Shown: piece after piece, positions 25,183 through 32,882 of the stretch | How the letters are laid out: the number at the start of each line of letters is the position of its first letter | Position numbering within the stretch: position 1 is the stretch's first letter | From: Vulcanimicrobium winogradskyi | GTDB lineage: Bacteria; Vulcanimicrobiota; Vulcanimicrobiia; Vulcanimicrobiales; Vulcanimicrobiaceae | Direction: 5' to 3' | NCBI GenBank assembly: GCA_003134965.1 | Contig: PLDA01000002.1 | Coordinates: 1,865,558-1,929,557 of the forward strand | Length of the DNA stretch: 64,000 bases | Made by a program: the position numbers and the translations under genes | Notes under the pieces: model-generated | What the model was told of the DNA's origin: nothing | What the model saw: the letters and a program-made list of their open reading frames with translations, nothing else | The model's database searches: none

Positions 25183-25385
25183 TGTCCATGGAAAGAGACG
25201 ACACCGACAAGGAATTCACGTTCGACGAGGGTTTCAAAGAACTTGGCGAGCGCATCCGAAAAGCGGATGGCATCGTTCCGCTCAAGGCGGGTGAGATCCG
25301 GCCGCCGGACTTCTATCTCGTCAATCACTACTTGGGACGCGGCCGTAAGCCGCTGCCGCCGCCGAAGAATCAGGCGAAGAGCTAA
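25182..25385 (+). CDS. Small charged hypothetical protein coupled to the membrane protein
   Basis: A 67-residue soluble protein, acidic at the start (MSMERDDTDKEFTFDEGF) and basic/proline-rich at the end (GRGRKPLPPPKNQAKS). It begins at an ATG overlapping the upstream stop by one base, so the two are translationally coupled and probably function together. No family recognised. Like its partner, it has lower GC than the surrounding genes. Confidence 0.6.
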   Translation: MSMERDDTDKEFTFDEGFKELGERIRKADGIVPLKAGEIRPPDFYLVNHYLGRGRKPLPPPKNQAKS

Positions 25386-25407
25386 CAGGCCAGCAACGCT
25401 CCGGTAA

Positions 25408-25434
25408 CACACGCCCGGATATGCTGGGCGTGTG
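25408..25434 (+). promoter_or_regulatory. Hairpin enclosing the fliQ start codon
   Basis: CACACGCCC (25408-25416) and GGGCGTGTG (25426-25434) form a perfect 9-bp stem with a 9-base loop. The final GTG of the 3' arm is the fliQ start codon, and no ribosome site is visible outside the stem. Folding would hide the start and could tie fliQ translation to ribosomes arriving from upstream or to another trigger. Confidence 0.5.
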
Positions 25435-25698
25435 GATGGATTCGACGGTCTCCTGCGCGATGCGCTGCTCGTCACGGCGCTGCTGACGCTGCCGGTGCTC
25501 ATCGTCGCGACGGTCGTCGGGGCGAGCGTTGCGATCGTGCAAGCGGCGACGCAGGTGCAGGAACAGACGCTGACGATGCTGCCGAAGATCCTGGCCGTCG
25601 GCGCGGTGATCGTCCTGTTCGGACAGTTCGGGATGCAGCTCTGCGCGCAGCTGCTCCACGAGGTCGTCGCGCGGATGCCGCTGCTGGCGAGGGGCTGA
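25432..25698 (+). CDS. fliQ: Type III export gate protein FliQ
   Basis: An 88-residue two-helix membrane protein with FliQ/SctS features: LLTLPVLIVATVVGASVAIV as the first helix, then the conserved QAATQVQEQTLTMLPKILAV loop and second helix. FliQ wraps around the FliP pore. GTG start at 25432, sitting in a hairpin. fliR follows 2 bp later. Confidence 0.9.
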   Translation: MDGFDGLLRDALLVTALLTLPVLIVATVVGASVAIVQAATQVQEQTLTMLPKILAVGAVIVLFGQFGMQLCAQLLHEVVARMPLLARG

Positions 25699-25700
25699 TC

Positions 25701-26429
25701 GTGGCGCCGTTCGACGCGACGGCGTGGCTGGTGTTCGCACGCTCCGCCGGACTGGTCGCGCGCGCGCCGGGTTTCTCGCATCCGTCGGTGCCGCCGCCGG
25801 TACGCGCCGGGTTCGCGCTGGCGCTCGCGTTCGCGGTCGCGCCGACGGTCCGGTCCGGTCGTGAGCTTGGTTTAGGGGCGTTCACCGTCGCGTTGGCCGG
25901 TGATTTCGCGATCGGCGCGGCGATCGGGTTCGGTGCGTCGCTACTGTACGACGGAGCGTACTTCGCGGGCCGCACCATCGACGACTACCTCGGCGTGCGC
26001 GGCAGCGTGCCGGGTGCGAACGTGGCGAGCGCGCAGGCGTTCGGGCGGCTGTGGTCGTCCGTGTTCCTGGCTGCGTTCGTGCTGCTCGACGGCTGGGTGC
26101 CGGTCGTGCGCGCGTTCGCGGACTCGTTCGCGCACGTCGCGCCGGGTGGTGTCATCGCCGGCGAGGGCTGGATGGCGTTCGCGCTCGCGCTTCCCGCGAC
26201 GGTTCTGCGGGCGGTGTTCGCGGTCGCCGCTCCGGCGATCGCAGTCGCGGCGGCGCTCCAGCTCGCGCTCGCCGCGGTTGCGCGAGTGGTGCCGCGCTTC
26301 TCGAGCTTCACGCTCGCGTTTCCGGCCGTGTTCGCGGCCGCGCTGATCGTGACGCTGTCGACCGTCTCGGTTCTGGCGCCGCTCGGTGCGCGTCCGTGGC
26401 TGGTGTTGCCGTGGAGTGCAGCGCGGTGA
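25701..26429 (+). CDS. fliR: Type III export gate protein FliR
   Basis: A 242-residue membrane protein with about six hydrophobic segments, in the fixed fliQ-fliR-flhB order. The N-terminal FARSAGLVARAPGFSHPSVP corresponds to the FliR helix that lines the gate together with FliP. The middle GRTIDDYLGVRGSV segment and the FLAAFVLLDGWVPVVRAFADS helix fit the family. Conservation is modest, as usual for FliR. GTG start at 25701; the stop overlaps flhB (GTGA). Confidence 0.85.
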   Translation: MAPFDATAWLVFARSAGLVARAPGFSHPSVPPPVRAGFALALAFAVAPTVRSGRELGLGAFTVALAGDFAIGAAIGFGASLLYDGAYFAGRTIDDYLGVRGSVPGANVASAQAFGRLWSSVFLAAFVLLDGWVPVVRAFADSFAHVAPGGVIAGEGWMAFALALPATVLRAVFAVAAPAIAVAAALQLALAAVARVVPRFSSFTLAFPAVFAAALIVTLSTVSVLAPLGARPWLVLPWSAAR

Positions 26430-27448
26430 GCGATTCAGAAGAGAAACGGTTCGAACCGACGCCGTCGCGGCTGCGGCGCGCGCAGCGCGAGGGCAACGTC
26501 ACGCGCTCCGGCGAGGTCAGCAGCGTCGCCGCGTTCGCCGCCGCGACGCTCGCGTCGACGGCGGCGGTCCCGCTCGCGGCTGCGGGTGCCGCTGCGGCGG
26601 TGCGCGACGCCGCCCGCGGTACGTTCGGACCGGACGGCGGGCTCGGCGGCCTCGGCGCGGTCGCGCTCGCCGCGTTGATGCCGGCGGCAGCCGCCGCGGC
26701 GGCGGGGACGTTGGCCGGCCTGGCGCAGGGCGGCGGCCTCCATGTCGTCGCCGTGCGCGCCGATCTCAAGCGGCTCGATCCGTTCGCGGGTCTGAAGCGC
26801 ATGGCCGGGGGCGAGGCGCTGGTCGCGCTCGCGCGTGCGGCGCTCGCGTTCGTCGCCGCGCTCGCGGCGATGATCCCGCTCGCGCGCGAGATCGTCGCCG
26901 GCGGCGCAACGCTCGGTTCGCCACGGCCGGCCGCGACGCTGGTCGCCTCGGCCGCACTTCGGGCGTGCGGTGCTGCGCTTGCGGTCGGTGCGGTGTTTGC
27001 GGTCGCCGACTACGCGCTCGCCCGCCGCCGCCGGCTGCGTGGCTTGCGGATGTCGTTCGACGAGCTGCGGCGCGACGCCAAGGAGAACGACGGCGATCCG
27101 CAGGCGCGCTCGCGCCGGAAGAACGCTCACCGTGCGGTCGTCCGCGGCTCCGTCGGGCGTACGCGCGAGGCGTCGTTCGTGGTCGTCAACCCGACGCACG
27201 TCGCGGTCGCGCTCCGGTACGCTCCACCGGCCGTTCCCGTCCCCGAGATCCTGGTTCGCGCGCTCGACGATGCCGCGCTCCGCGTGCGCGCGATCGCGCG
27301 CGAACATCGCATCCCCGTCGTCGAGGACGTCGCGCTCGCGCGGCTGCTGTACGCACGCGGCGAAGGCGGTCGCCCGATCCCGGCCGATGCGTACGTCGCG
27401 GTCGCGCAGATCGTCGCCGCCCTCGCCCGCGAGGGACTGCTCGCGTGA
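26426..27448 (+). CDS. flhB: Type III export switch protein FlhB
   Basis: A 340-residue FlhB. The N-terminus KRFEPTPSRLRRAQREGNV is the family start, followed by four membrane helices (very alanine-rich here) and a cytoplasmic domain. The autocleavage motif NPTH is intact in VVVNPTHVAVALRY, so the substrate-specificity switch should be functional. A conserved ENDGDPQARSRRKN linker precedes it. The GTG at 26426 overlaps the fliR stop, and the stop overlaps flhA. Longer upstream frames overlap fliR and are not coding. Confidence 0.95.
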   Translation: MSDSEEKRFEPTPSRLRRAQREGNVTRSGEVSSVAAFAAATLASTAAVPLAAAGAAAAVRDAARGTFGPDGGLGGLGAVALAALMPAAAAAAAGTLAGLAQGGGLHVVAVRADLKRLDPFAGLKRMAGGEALVALARAALAFVAALAAMIPLAREIVAGGATLGSPRPAATLVASAALRACGAALAVGAVFAVADYALARRRRLRGLRMSFDELRRDAKENDGDPQARSRRKNAHRAVVRGSVGRTREASFVVVNPTHVAVALRYAPPAVPVPEILVRALDDAALRVRAIAREHRIPVVEDVALARLLYARGEGGRPIPADAYVAVAQIVAALAREGLLA

Positions 27449-29511
27449 AGGGTGGGCTGACGACCGCGTTCGCGGTCGCCGTGCTCGGCGTCGTCGCGAT
27501 CCTGATCGTGCCGCTTCCGCCGCCGCTGCTCGACACGCTGCTGGCGCTCAACGTGTTCGGCTCGGCGCTCGTGCTGCTGATCAGCCTGCGCGTCGAGGAG
27601 CCGCTGGAGTTCTCGGCCTTCGCGCCCTCGCTGCTGCTGGCGACACTGTTTCGCCTCGCGCTCGACGTCAGCGCGACCCGGCTGATCCTGACCGACGGCC
27701 ACGATCCGACCGCGGTCGGTGCGCTGATCCCGGCGTTCGGCGCGTTCGTCGTGCGCGGCAACGTCGTCGTCGGCCTGATCGTGTTCGCGATCCTGATCAC
27801 GATCCAATTCGTCGTCATCGCCAGCGGCGCGCAGCGCGTCGCGGAAGTCTGCGCGCGCTTCACGCTCGACGCGATGCCCGGAAAGCAGATGGCGATCGAC
27901 GCCGACCTCCACGCGGGGATGCTCGATCCCGAGCTCGCGCGGCGCAAGCGCGCACGGGTGCAGCGCGAGGCCGACTTCTACGCGGCGATGGACGGCGCGG
28001 GAAAATTTGTGAAGGGCGACGCGATCGCAGCGCTGGTCATCGTCGTGCTCAACCTGCTCGGCGGCGTTCTCGTCGGCGCGCTGTACCACGGGATGGCGCC
28101 GCTCGAGGCGGTCGAGACGTTCGCGATCCTCTCGATCGGCAACGCGCTGCTCACCACGCTGCCGGCGTTCCTGATCTCGACGGCGATGGGGCTGATGGTG
28201 ACGCGCGTCGCCGGCGACGGCGCGCTCGGCGTCGACCTCGCGGCGCAATTGCTGGCGCGACCCGACGTGCTGCGGGTCGCCGCCGCGCTGGTCTTCGCGC
28301 TGGCGTTCGTCCCGTCGTTTCCGGGGCCGTTGTTCGGATCGATCGGGATCGTCGCGTTCGGCGGCGCGCTCCTGGCCGAGCGGCAGAAGCGCCGCCTCGA
28401 CGCCGCGGCGCGTGCCGCCTACGAGCAGCGCCGGCGCGAAGCGGTACGGCGGCCCGAGACGGCGCTCGGGCTGGTCGGCGTCGACGCGCTCGCGATCGAC
28501 GTCGGCGCCGACCTCTATCCTCTGCTCGTGCCGCCGAACTGCGAGGCGCTGCTCGACCGCGTCGCGGACGTTCGGCGCGCGCTCGCCGCCGAGACGGGGA
28601 TCGTAATCCCCGGCGTGCGGCTGCGCGACGATCCGCTGCGCGATCCGCGAACGTACGCGCTGCGCGTGCGCGACCGCACCGTCGCCGAAGGCGTGCTGCG
28701 GCTCGACCGGCTGATCGCGGTCGCCGCGCCCGAGTTCCTCGACCGCGTCGGCGGTGAAGCGACGGTGGAGCCGGTCTACGGCCTGGCCGCGCGCTGGATC
28801 GTACCCGAGGAACGCGAGCGCGCGCAGTCCGCCGGTGCGCTGACGTTCGATGCGATTTCGATCGTCGGCTCGCACCTCGCCGAAATCGCGCGCGCGCACG
28901 CGGCGGAGCTCTTCGGACGCCAGCAGCTCCAAACGCTCGTCGAGCATCTGCGCGCGTCGGTTCCATCGGTCGTGAAAGACGTCGGAACCGAAGTTCTGCC
29001 CGTCGCGGCGGCACATCGCGCGTTCGTGCACCTGCTCCGCGAGCGCGCCTGGCCGCGCGATCCGAATGCCGTATTCGAAGTGCTGGTAGACGCCGCCGCC
29101 ACCACCCGCGATCCGCGCGAGCTCGCGGAAGCGGCGCGCCGCGTCATCGTCCCGCAGCAGTTGCGCCGCGACGCCACGCAGCGGCTACGTCCGCTGATCG
29201 TCGCGCCGCAGCTCGAGAGCGAGCTCGCCCGGATGTGGTCGTCCGAGGGCGGTCTCGCGCCCGATCCGCAGACCGCGCTCCACGTTCGCGAGACGATCGC
29301 GCGCTACGCCGCCGATGCGTCGTACGCGCCGCACGCGATCGTCGTCACCGCGCCGCTGCGGCCGCTGCTCGCCGACTTCCTCGAACGGACGCTCGCCGGC
29401 GTCGCGGTCTACGCCTACGCCGAGCTGCCGCCCGAGATCGCGCTGGACCCAGCCGGGATCGTCGATCTCCGGGACCCGCAGCGTAGCGTCACCGCAAGAC
29501 CGGTCGCATAG
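27445..29511 (+). CDS. flhA: Type III export gate protein FlhA
   Basis: A 688-residue FlhA. Eight membrane helices fill the first about 310 residues, including the conserved cytoplasmic FHIPEP-region equivalents: LLATLFRLALDVSATRLIL, ARFTLDAMPGKQMAIDADL and EADFYAAMDGAGKFVKGDA. The C-terminal four-subdomain ring part (about 340-688) binds chaperone-substrate complexes. Length and motif set are normal. It closes the fliQ-fliR-flhB-flhA operon. GTG start, 4-bp overlap with flhB. Confidence 0.96.
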   Translation: MKGGLTTAFAVAVLGVVAILIVPLPPPLLDTLLALNVFGSALVLLISLRVEEPLEFSAFAPSLLLATLFRLALDVSATRLILTDGHDPTAVGALIPAFGAFVVRGNVVVGLIVFAILITIQFVVIASGAQRVAEVCARFTLDAMPGKQMAIDADLHAGMLDPELARRKRARVQREADFYAAMDGAGKFVKGDAIAALVIVVLNLLGGVLVGALYHGMAPLEAVETFAILSIGNALLTTLPAFLISTAMGLMVTRVAGDGALGVDLAAQLLARPDVLRVAAALVFALAFVPSFPGPLFGSIGIVAFGGALLAERQKRRLDAAARAAYEQRRREAVRRPETALGLVGVDALAIDVGADLYPLLVPPNCEALLDRVADVRRALAAETGIVIPGVRLRDDPLRDPRTYALRVRDRTVAEGVLRLDRLIAVAAPEFLDRVGGEATVEPVYGLAARWIVPEERERAQSAGALTFDAISIVGSHLAEIARAHAAELFGRQQLQTLVEHLRASVPSVVKDVGTEVLPVAAAHRAFVHLLRERAWPRDPNAVFEVLVDAAATTRDPRELAEAARRVIVPQQLRRDATQRLRPLIVAPQLESELARMWSSEGGLAPDPQTALHVRETIARYAADASYAPHAIVVTAPLRPLLADFLERTLAGVAVYAYAELPPEIALDPAGIVDLRDPQRSVTARPVA

Positions 29512-29586
29512 AAGGCCATGGGCCCCGCTCGCAGGGAAATGTTGACGCCGCCTCCGCGAGGCATTCGGGAGATAGAGGTTTCGCCG

Positions 29587-31038
29587 ATGGCCGTCTGGCT
29601 ACGCCGTCTTGTTGTTCTGGTCGCGATCGCCATAGGCGTCTCGGCGCCGCCGGCCGGTGGCTCGACTCCGGCCACGATCAATCAACGATCACAAACGTCG
29701 ATTACGGGCCATATCGCGGACGCAAGCGGCATAGCAGTTGAAGGCGCATTGATTCAGCTCTTCCCGTCCGTCGACGTACGCGGCGATAACGAGTATTTCC
29801 TCGAGACCCGTGGCACCGGGACGCTCGGTCAGTTCGCGCTACCGGGAATAAATATAGGACCGCTGAGCTCGCGGCGCCGTGTTTCCGGCCTGGAGCGATC
29901 GCCGGAGCGTGTCACTACGAGCGATATCAACGGAAACTTTGCAATTCCGTCGGTCCTCCCTGGATACTATCTCTTGACGGCGCAGGCGCTTTCGGGCGAC
30001 GGAACCACGCTGACCGCCGGCGCGCGGGTGCTGGACTTCAATGCGCGCTCCTTACGTCCCGGAGAGACTTCCTGGAAACTCAACAAGGTCGAGAAGAGTG
30101 CAGCGCCCGCGCCTTTATCGTCGCCCACCGCGATCGTGTATTATATGACGGATCGCAATCCGAACGCGACGTCGACCCAAGAGCATCCTCGGTACTCAAA
30201 CGATGTTTCGGACGGTTCTCAGCCACGTTACGGTTCCTGCGTCGTAGAGGTCGCTGGACAGCTGAAGACCCAGTGCCAAGAATTGTCCGCACGTGTCGCA
30301 ATATCGAAAGCGGTTGCAGACCAAAGAAAAGCATCGCATTCTCAGCTGATCGTGTTTTCTCACGGGTTCAATGTGGACTTTACCGAGGCAATACGAGTTG
30401 CCGGAGCACTGTCAAACGGCACGCATCGCCCCGTTTTCGTATACGATTGGGCCTCAGCAAAGACGCTACTCTACACGCCCGACGAGGATCGCGTGCGCGG
30501 AGCCCTCATAAATGATGGGCGGCAGTTCATCGAAGATCTCGCGGACGCAGTTGGCGTTCGCAACCTCGTGCTGATCGGCCACAGCATGGGCGCGAGAGCG
30601 GCTTTTCAGTTCGCGAATACCGTCACCGATAAGCACGTCGGACATGGCGACCGACTTGCTGGGCTCATATTTTTTGCAGGTGACGAATTTGAAACTACGG
30701 TGCGAGGTGGCTTGCATAATCTGGACCCGTCACCCAATACGGTGCTGAACTACACCTCGAGTCGCGACATTGCGTTGTTGCTTTCGCTGGCGTTTCACTT
30801 CGGAAATCAGCGTATCGGGGCCGACGTCCCAAGGATCGTGGTCGTTGATGGAATGCAGACGGTCGAGTCATCGCGAGCGCAGACCGACTGGCTTGGACAC
30901 GGCTACTTTACCGATCTGGGGCTGCTCGATGACCTAAACGCCGCCTTGGATGGGACGCCGCCAGACCAACGTACGAGGACGCTGGCACCCCACACCGGTC
31001 AGAACTACTTCGACTTTTTGTCACGGCTCACACATTGA
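29587..31038 (+). CDS. Exported alpha/beta hydrolase (DUF900-like) with an N-terminal regulatory beta domain
   Basis: A 483-residue exported protein. The ATG at 29587 gives a signal peptide (VWLRRLVVLVAIAIGVSA) and has AGAGG about 8 bp upstream; a start at 29518 would add a needless leader. Residues about 40-170 look like a carboxypeptidase-regulatory-type beta sandwich (TGHIADASGIAVEGALIQLF, DINGNFAIPSVLPGYYLL). The hydrolase part has the DUF900 YYMTDRNPNA opening, a LIVFSHGFNVDFTEAI oxyanion region, VYDWASA, and the nucleophile elbow GHSMGA. Substrate unknown. GC is lower than in neighbouring genes, suggesting more recent acquisition. It overlaps the convergent radical SAM gene by 11 bp. 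Confidence 0.8.
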   Translation: MAVWLRRLVVLVAIAIGVSAPPAGGSTPATINQRSQTSITGHIADASGIAVEGALIQLFPSVDVRGDNEYFLETRGTGTLGQFALPGINIGPLSSRRRVSGLERSPERVTTSDINGNFAIPSVLPGYYLLTAQALSGDGTTLTAGARVLDFNARSLRPGETSWKLNKVEKSAAPAPLSSPTAIVYYMTDRNPNATSTQEHPRYSNDVSDGSQPRYGSCVVEVAGQLKTQCQELSARVAISKAVADQRKASHSQLIVFSHGFNVDFTEAIRVAGALSNGTHRPVFVYDWASAKTLLYTPDEDRVRGALINDGRQFIEDLADAVGVRNLVLIGHSMGARAAFQFANTVTDKHVGHGDRLAGLIFFAGDEFETTVRGGLHNLDPSPNTVLNYTSSRDIALLLSLAFHFGNQRIGADVPRIVVVDGMQTVESSRAQTDWLGHGYFTDLGLLDDLNAALDGTPPDQRTRTLAPHTGQNYFDFLSRLTH

Positions 31039-32470
31039 CGGCGATGAACCTTCGAGCCGCTGCGAGCTTGGTCAGCAGCACTGCCGCCGCTTCGCGCGTT
31101 TCGCGCAGCGTGGTCTGGTAGCGCTCCCGCGCGTCGCCGATGTCGGCCGTGCAGAACGGGCACGTGCCGGTGCCGGCGAAGACGTGCCGGAAGCAGCCGT
31201 AGCACACGACGAGCTTCGCATCGCCGGCGTCCGCGTTGCGCGGCGTGCGATCGACGGCGAGCGCGTCCGTCGCGCGGCCGTCGAGCGTCTCGACGACGAT
31301 CTCGTACTTGCCGTGATCGAACGGCTTCCCGGGCGCCGCTTCGACCTGTCGGATGCTCTCGCGCAGGCCCTGCCGCTGTAGCTCTTGCGTGCGGTGGTGG
31401 CAGAACGGGTTGTTCCCCGGTTTTCCGAGCAGGCTGTGCGCCATCCAGGTGCAGCCGCCGCGGCAGACGTCCTTGTAGTAGCAGGTCCCGCAGAATCCCC
31501 ACTGCGGATCGCGGCGCTCCCGCGAGAACGACAGCTCCGGCGTGTCGAGCCAGATCGTCGTCAGGTCGAGCTCGCGCACGTTGCCGCCGGCGTACGCGTC
31601 GGTCGGGAGCGACGGGCAGCCCTTCACGGTGCCGTCGGCCTCGATCCCGATCGTGTTCTGCCCGCCCAGGCACCCCTCGTAGTGGATCGTCTCCCAACCG
31701 TTGCCGCGCAGCTCGCCTTCGTACGGCCCGAAATACCCGATGTTGTTGCCGATCTGCAGCAGCACGCCGCTGCGCGCCGCGCGGTGGAAGAGCGCCGAGA
31801 GCTTGGGCATCAGCTCGAGCATGCGGTGGGGCTGCAGGATCATCTCCGGATGATCGCCGGCGCGCCCCATCGGCACGGTCAGTTGCAGCTGCCAGTTCTT
31901 CGCGCCGGCCGCGATCACGACGTCGAGCACGTCGTCGAGCTGGTCGAGCACCGTCGCGCTGATCTGCGTGTTGACGCTGGTCACCACGCCGTGCTCGCGC
32001 AAGCGCTCCAGCGACGCGACGGCGGCGTCGAACGATCCGCGCACGCCGCGCAGCTCGTCGTGCAGCTCACGCGTGCCGTCGATCGAGATCCCCGCGGCCC
32101 GCAGTCCGGCCTCGACCGCCAGGCGGATGCGTTGAGCGTTCAGGTTGCGCCCACCGCTCTGCATCGTGCACTGCATCCCGGCAGCGGTGACCGCCGCGAT
32201 GATCTGCGCGAAGTCGCGGCGCAGGTACGCCTCGCCGCCAATGAGCGTCACCTCGCGCGTGCCGAGCGCGGCCAGCTCGGCGACGATCCCGAGGCACTCC
32301 TCGGTCGTCAGCTCGCTCGGGCGCGCTTTGCCCGCGCGCGACCCGCAGTGTCCGCACTTGAGGTCGCACGCGAGCGTGATCTCCCAGACGGCGTGTACGG
32401 GACGCGACGCCGAGCGGTCGAGCCGCGTGAGAAAGCGGTTCGGTGTGGTCCCGTCCGCCGCGACGGTCAC
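31028..32470 (-). CDS. Radical SAM/SPASM enzyme, Y-X(10)-GDL-associated
   Basis: A 480-residue iron-sulfur enzyme. The radical SAM cluster motif is C35-x3-C39-x2-C42 (TLACDLKCGHC), with the GGE-type motif in LIGGEAYLR. A SPASM-type auxiliary-cluster region follows at about 270-345 (CGTCYYKDVCRGGC and nearby cysteines). A further CYGC ... CPFC zinc-ribbon-like cysteine set is near residue 430. SPASM enzymes mostly install crosslinks or epimers in peptides or proteins. The gene starts with a GTG overlapping the stop of a small protein carrying an exact Y-X(10)-GDL motif, the partner for which a TIGRFAM radical SAM family is named. That partner is the likely substrate or accessory. Confidence 0.88.
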   Translation of the reverse strand: MTVAADGTTPNRFLTRLDRSASRPVHAVWEITLACDLKCGHCGSRAGKARPSELTTEECLGIVAELAALGTREVTLIGGEAYLRRDFAQIIAAVTAAGMQCTMQSGGRNLNAQRIRLAVEAGLRAAGISIDGTRELHDELRGVRGSFDAAVASLERLREHGVVTSVNTQISATVLDQLDDVLDVVIAAGAKNWQLQLTVPMGRAGDHPEMILQPHRMLELMPKLSALFHRAARSGVLLQIGNNIGYFGPYEGELRGNGWETIHYEGCLGGQNTIGIEADGTVKGCPSLPTDAYAGGNVRELDLTTIWLDTPELSFSRERRDPQWGFCGTCYYKDVCRGGCTWMAHSLLGKPGNNPFCHHRTQELQRQGLRESIRQVEAAPGKPFDHGKYEIVVETLDGRATDALAVDRTPRNADAGDAKLVVCYGCFRHVFAGTGTCPFCTADIGDARERYQTTLRETREAAAVLLTKLAAARRFIAVNV

Positions 32471-32772
32471 CCCGGCGGCGGCTGATCCTTCTTCGCGTGC
32501 GCGGCGCGCAGCTCGGCGATCTTCTGCTCGAGCGCGCTCAGCGCGTTGCGGACTTCGTGCACTTCGTGACCCGCGACGTCCGAAAAGTGCGCCTTCGCGC
32601 CCTCGGCCGCGGCCGCCACCTCGACGCCCTCTTGCTTCGCCCCGCGGGCGATCGCCGTGCGCGCTGCGTCGGCGATGTGCTCCATCTCGTGGAGGTCACC
32701 CCGTTTGACCGCATCCCAGATCGCCGGACCGTACGGCGGCACCGGACCGCGGGATTCTTCGTTCTCAGCCAT
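32467..32772 (-). CDS. Small Y-X(10)-GDL-motif protein (DUF1843-like), putative radical SAM partner
   Basis: A 101-residue soluble helical protein. Y14 is followed by exactly ten residues and then G25-D26-L27 (PYGPAIWDAVKRGDLHEM), the motif that names a radical SAM-associated small-protein family; the same stretch resembles DUF1843. The rest is charged helix with a short tail ending QPPPG; there is no cysteine. Translation is coupled to the radical SAM gene (GTGA overlap). Whether it is the modified peptide, a scaffold or a regulator is not settled. The start is the ATG at 32772; an upstream in-frame extension to 32943 is arginine/proline-rich and overlaps the divergent gene. Confidence 0.8.
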   Translation of the reverse strand: MAENEESRGPVPPYGPAIWDAVKRGDLHEMEHIADAARTAIARGAKQEGVEVAAAAEGAKAHFSDVAGHEVHEVRNALSALEQKIAELRAAHAKKDQPPPG

Positions 32773-32882
32773 GGCCGGATCGTAGCAAGAGAAGCCAGGC
32801 GGGGCAAGCGGCACGCCGAAACGGGCCGGCGTAGTCTGGGCGGGCGGTGCAACATCGAGGCGGTGGTCCGGTAGGAGGCGGC

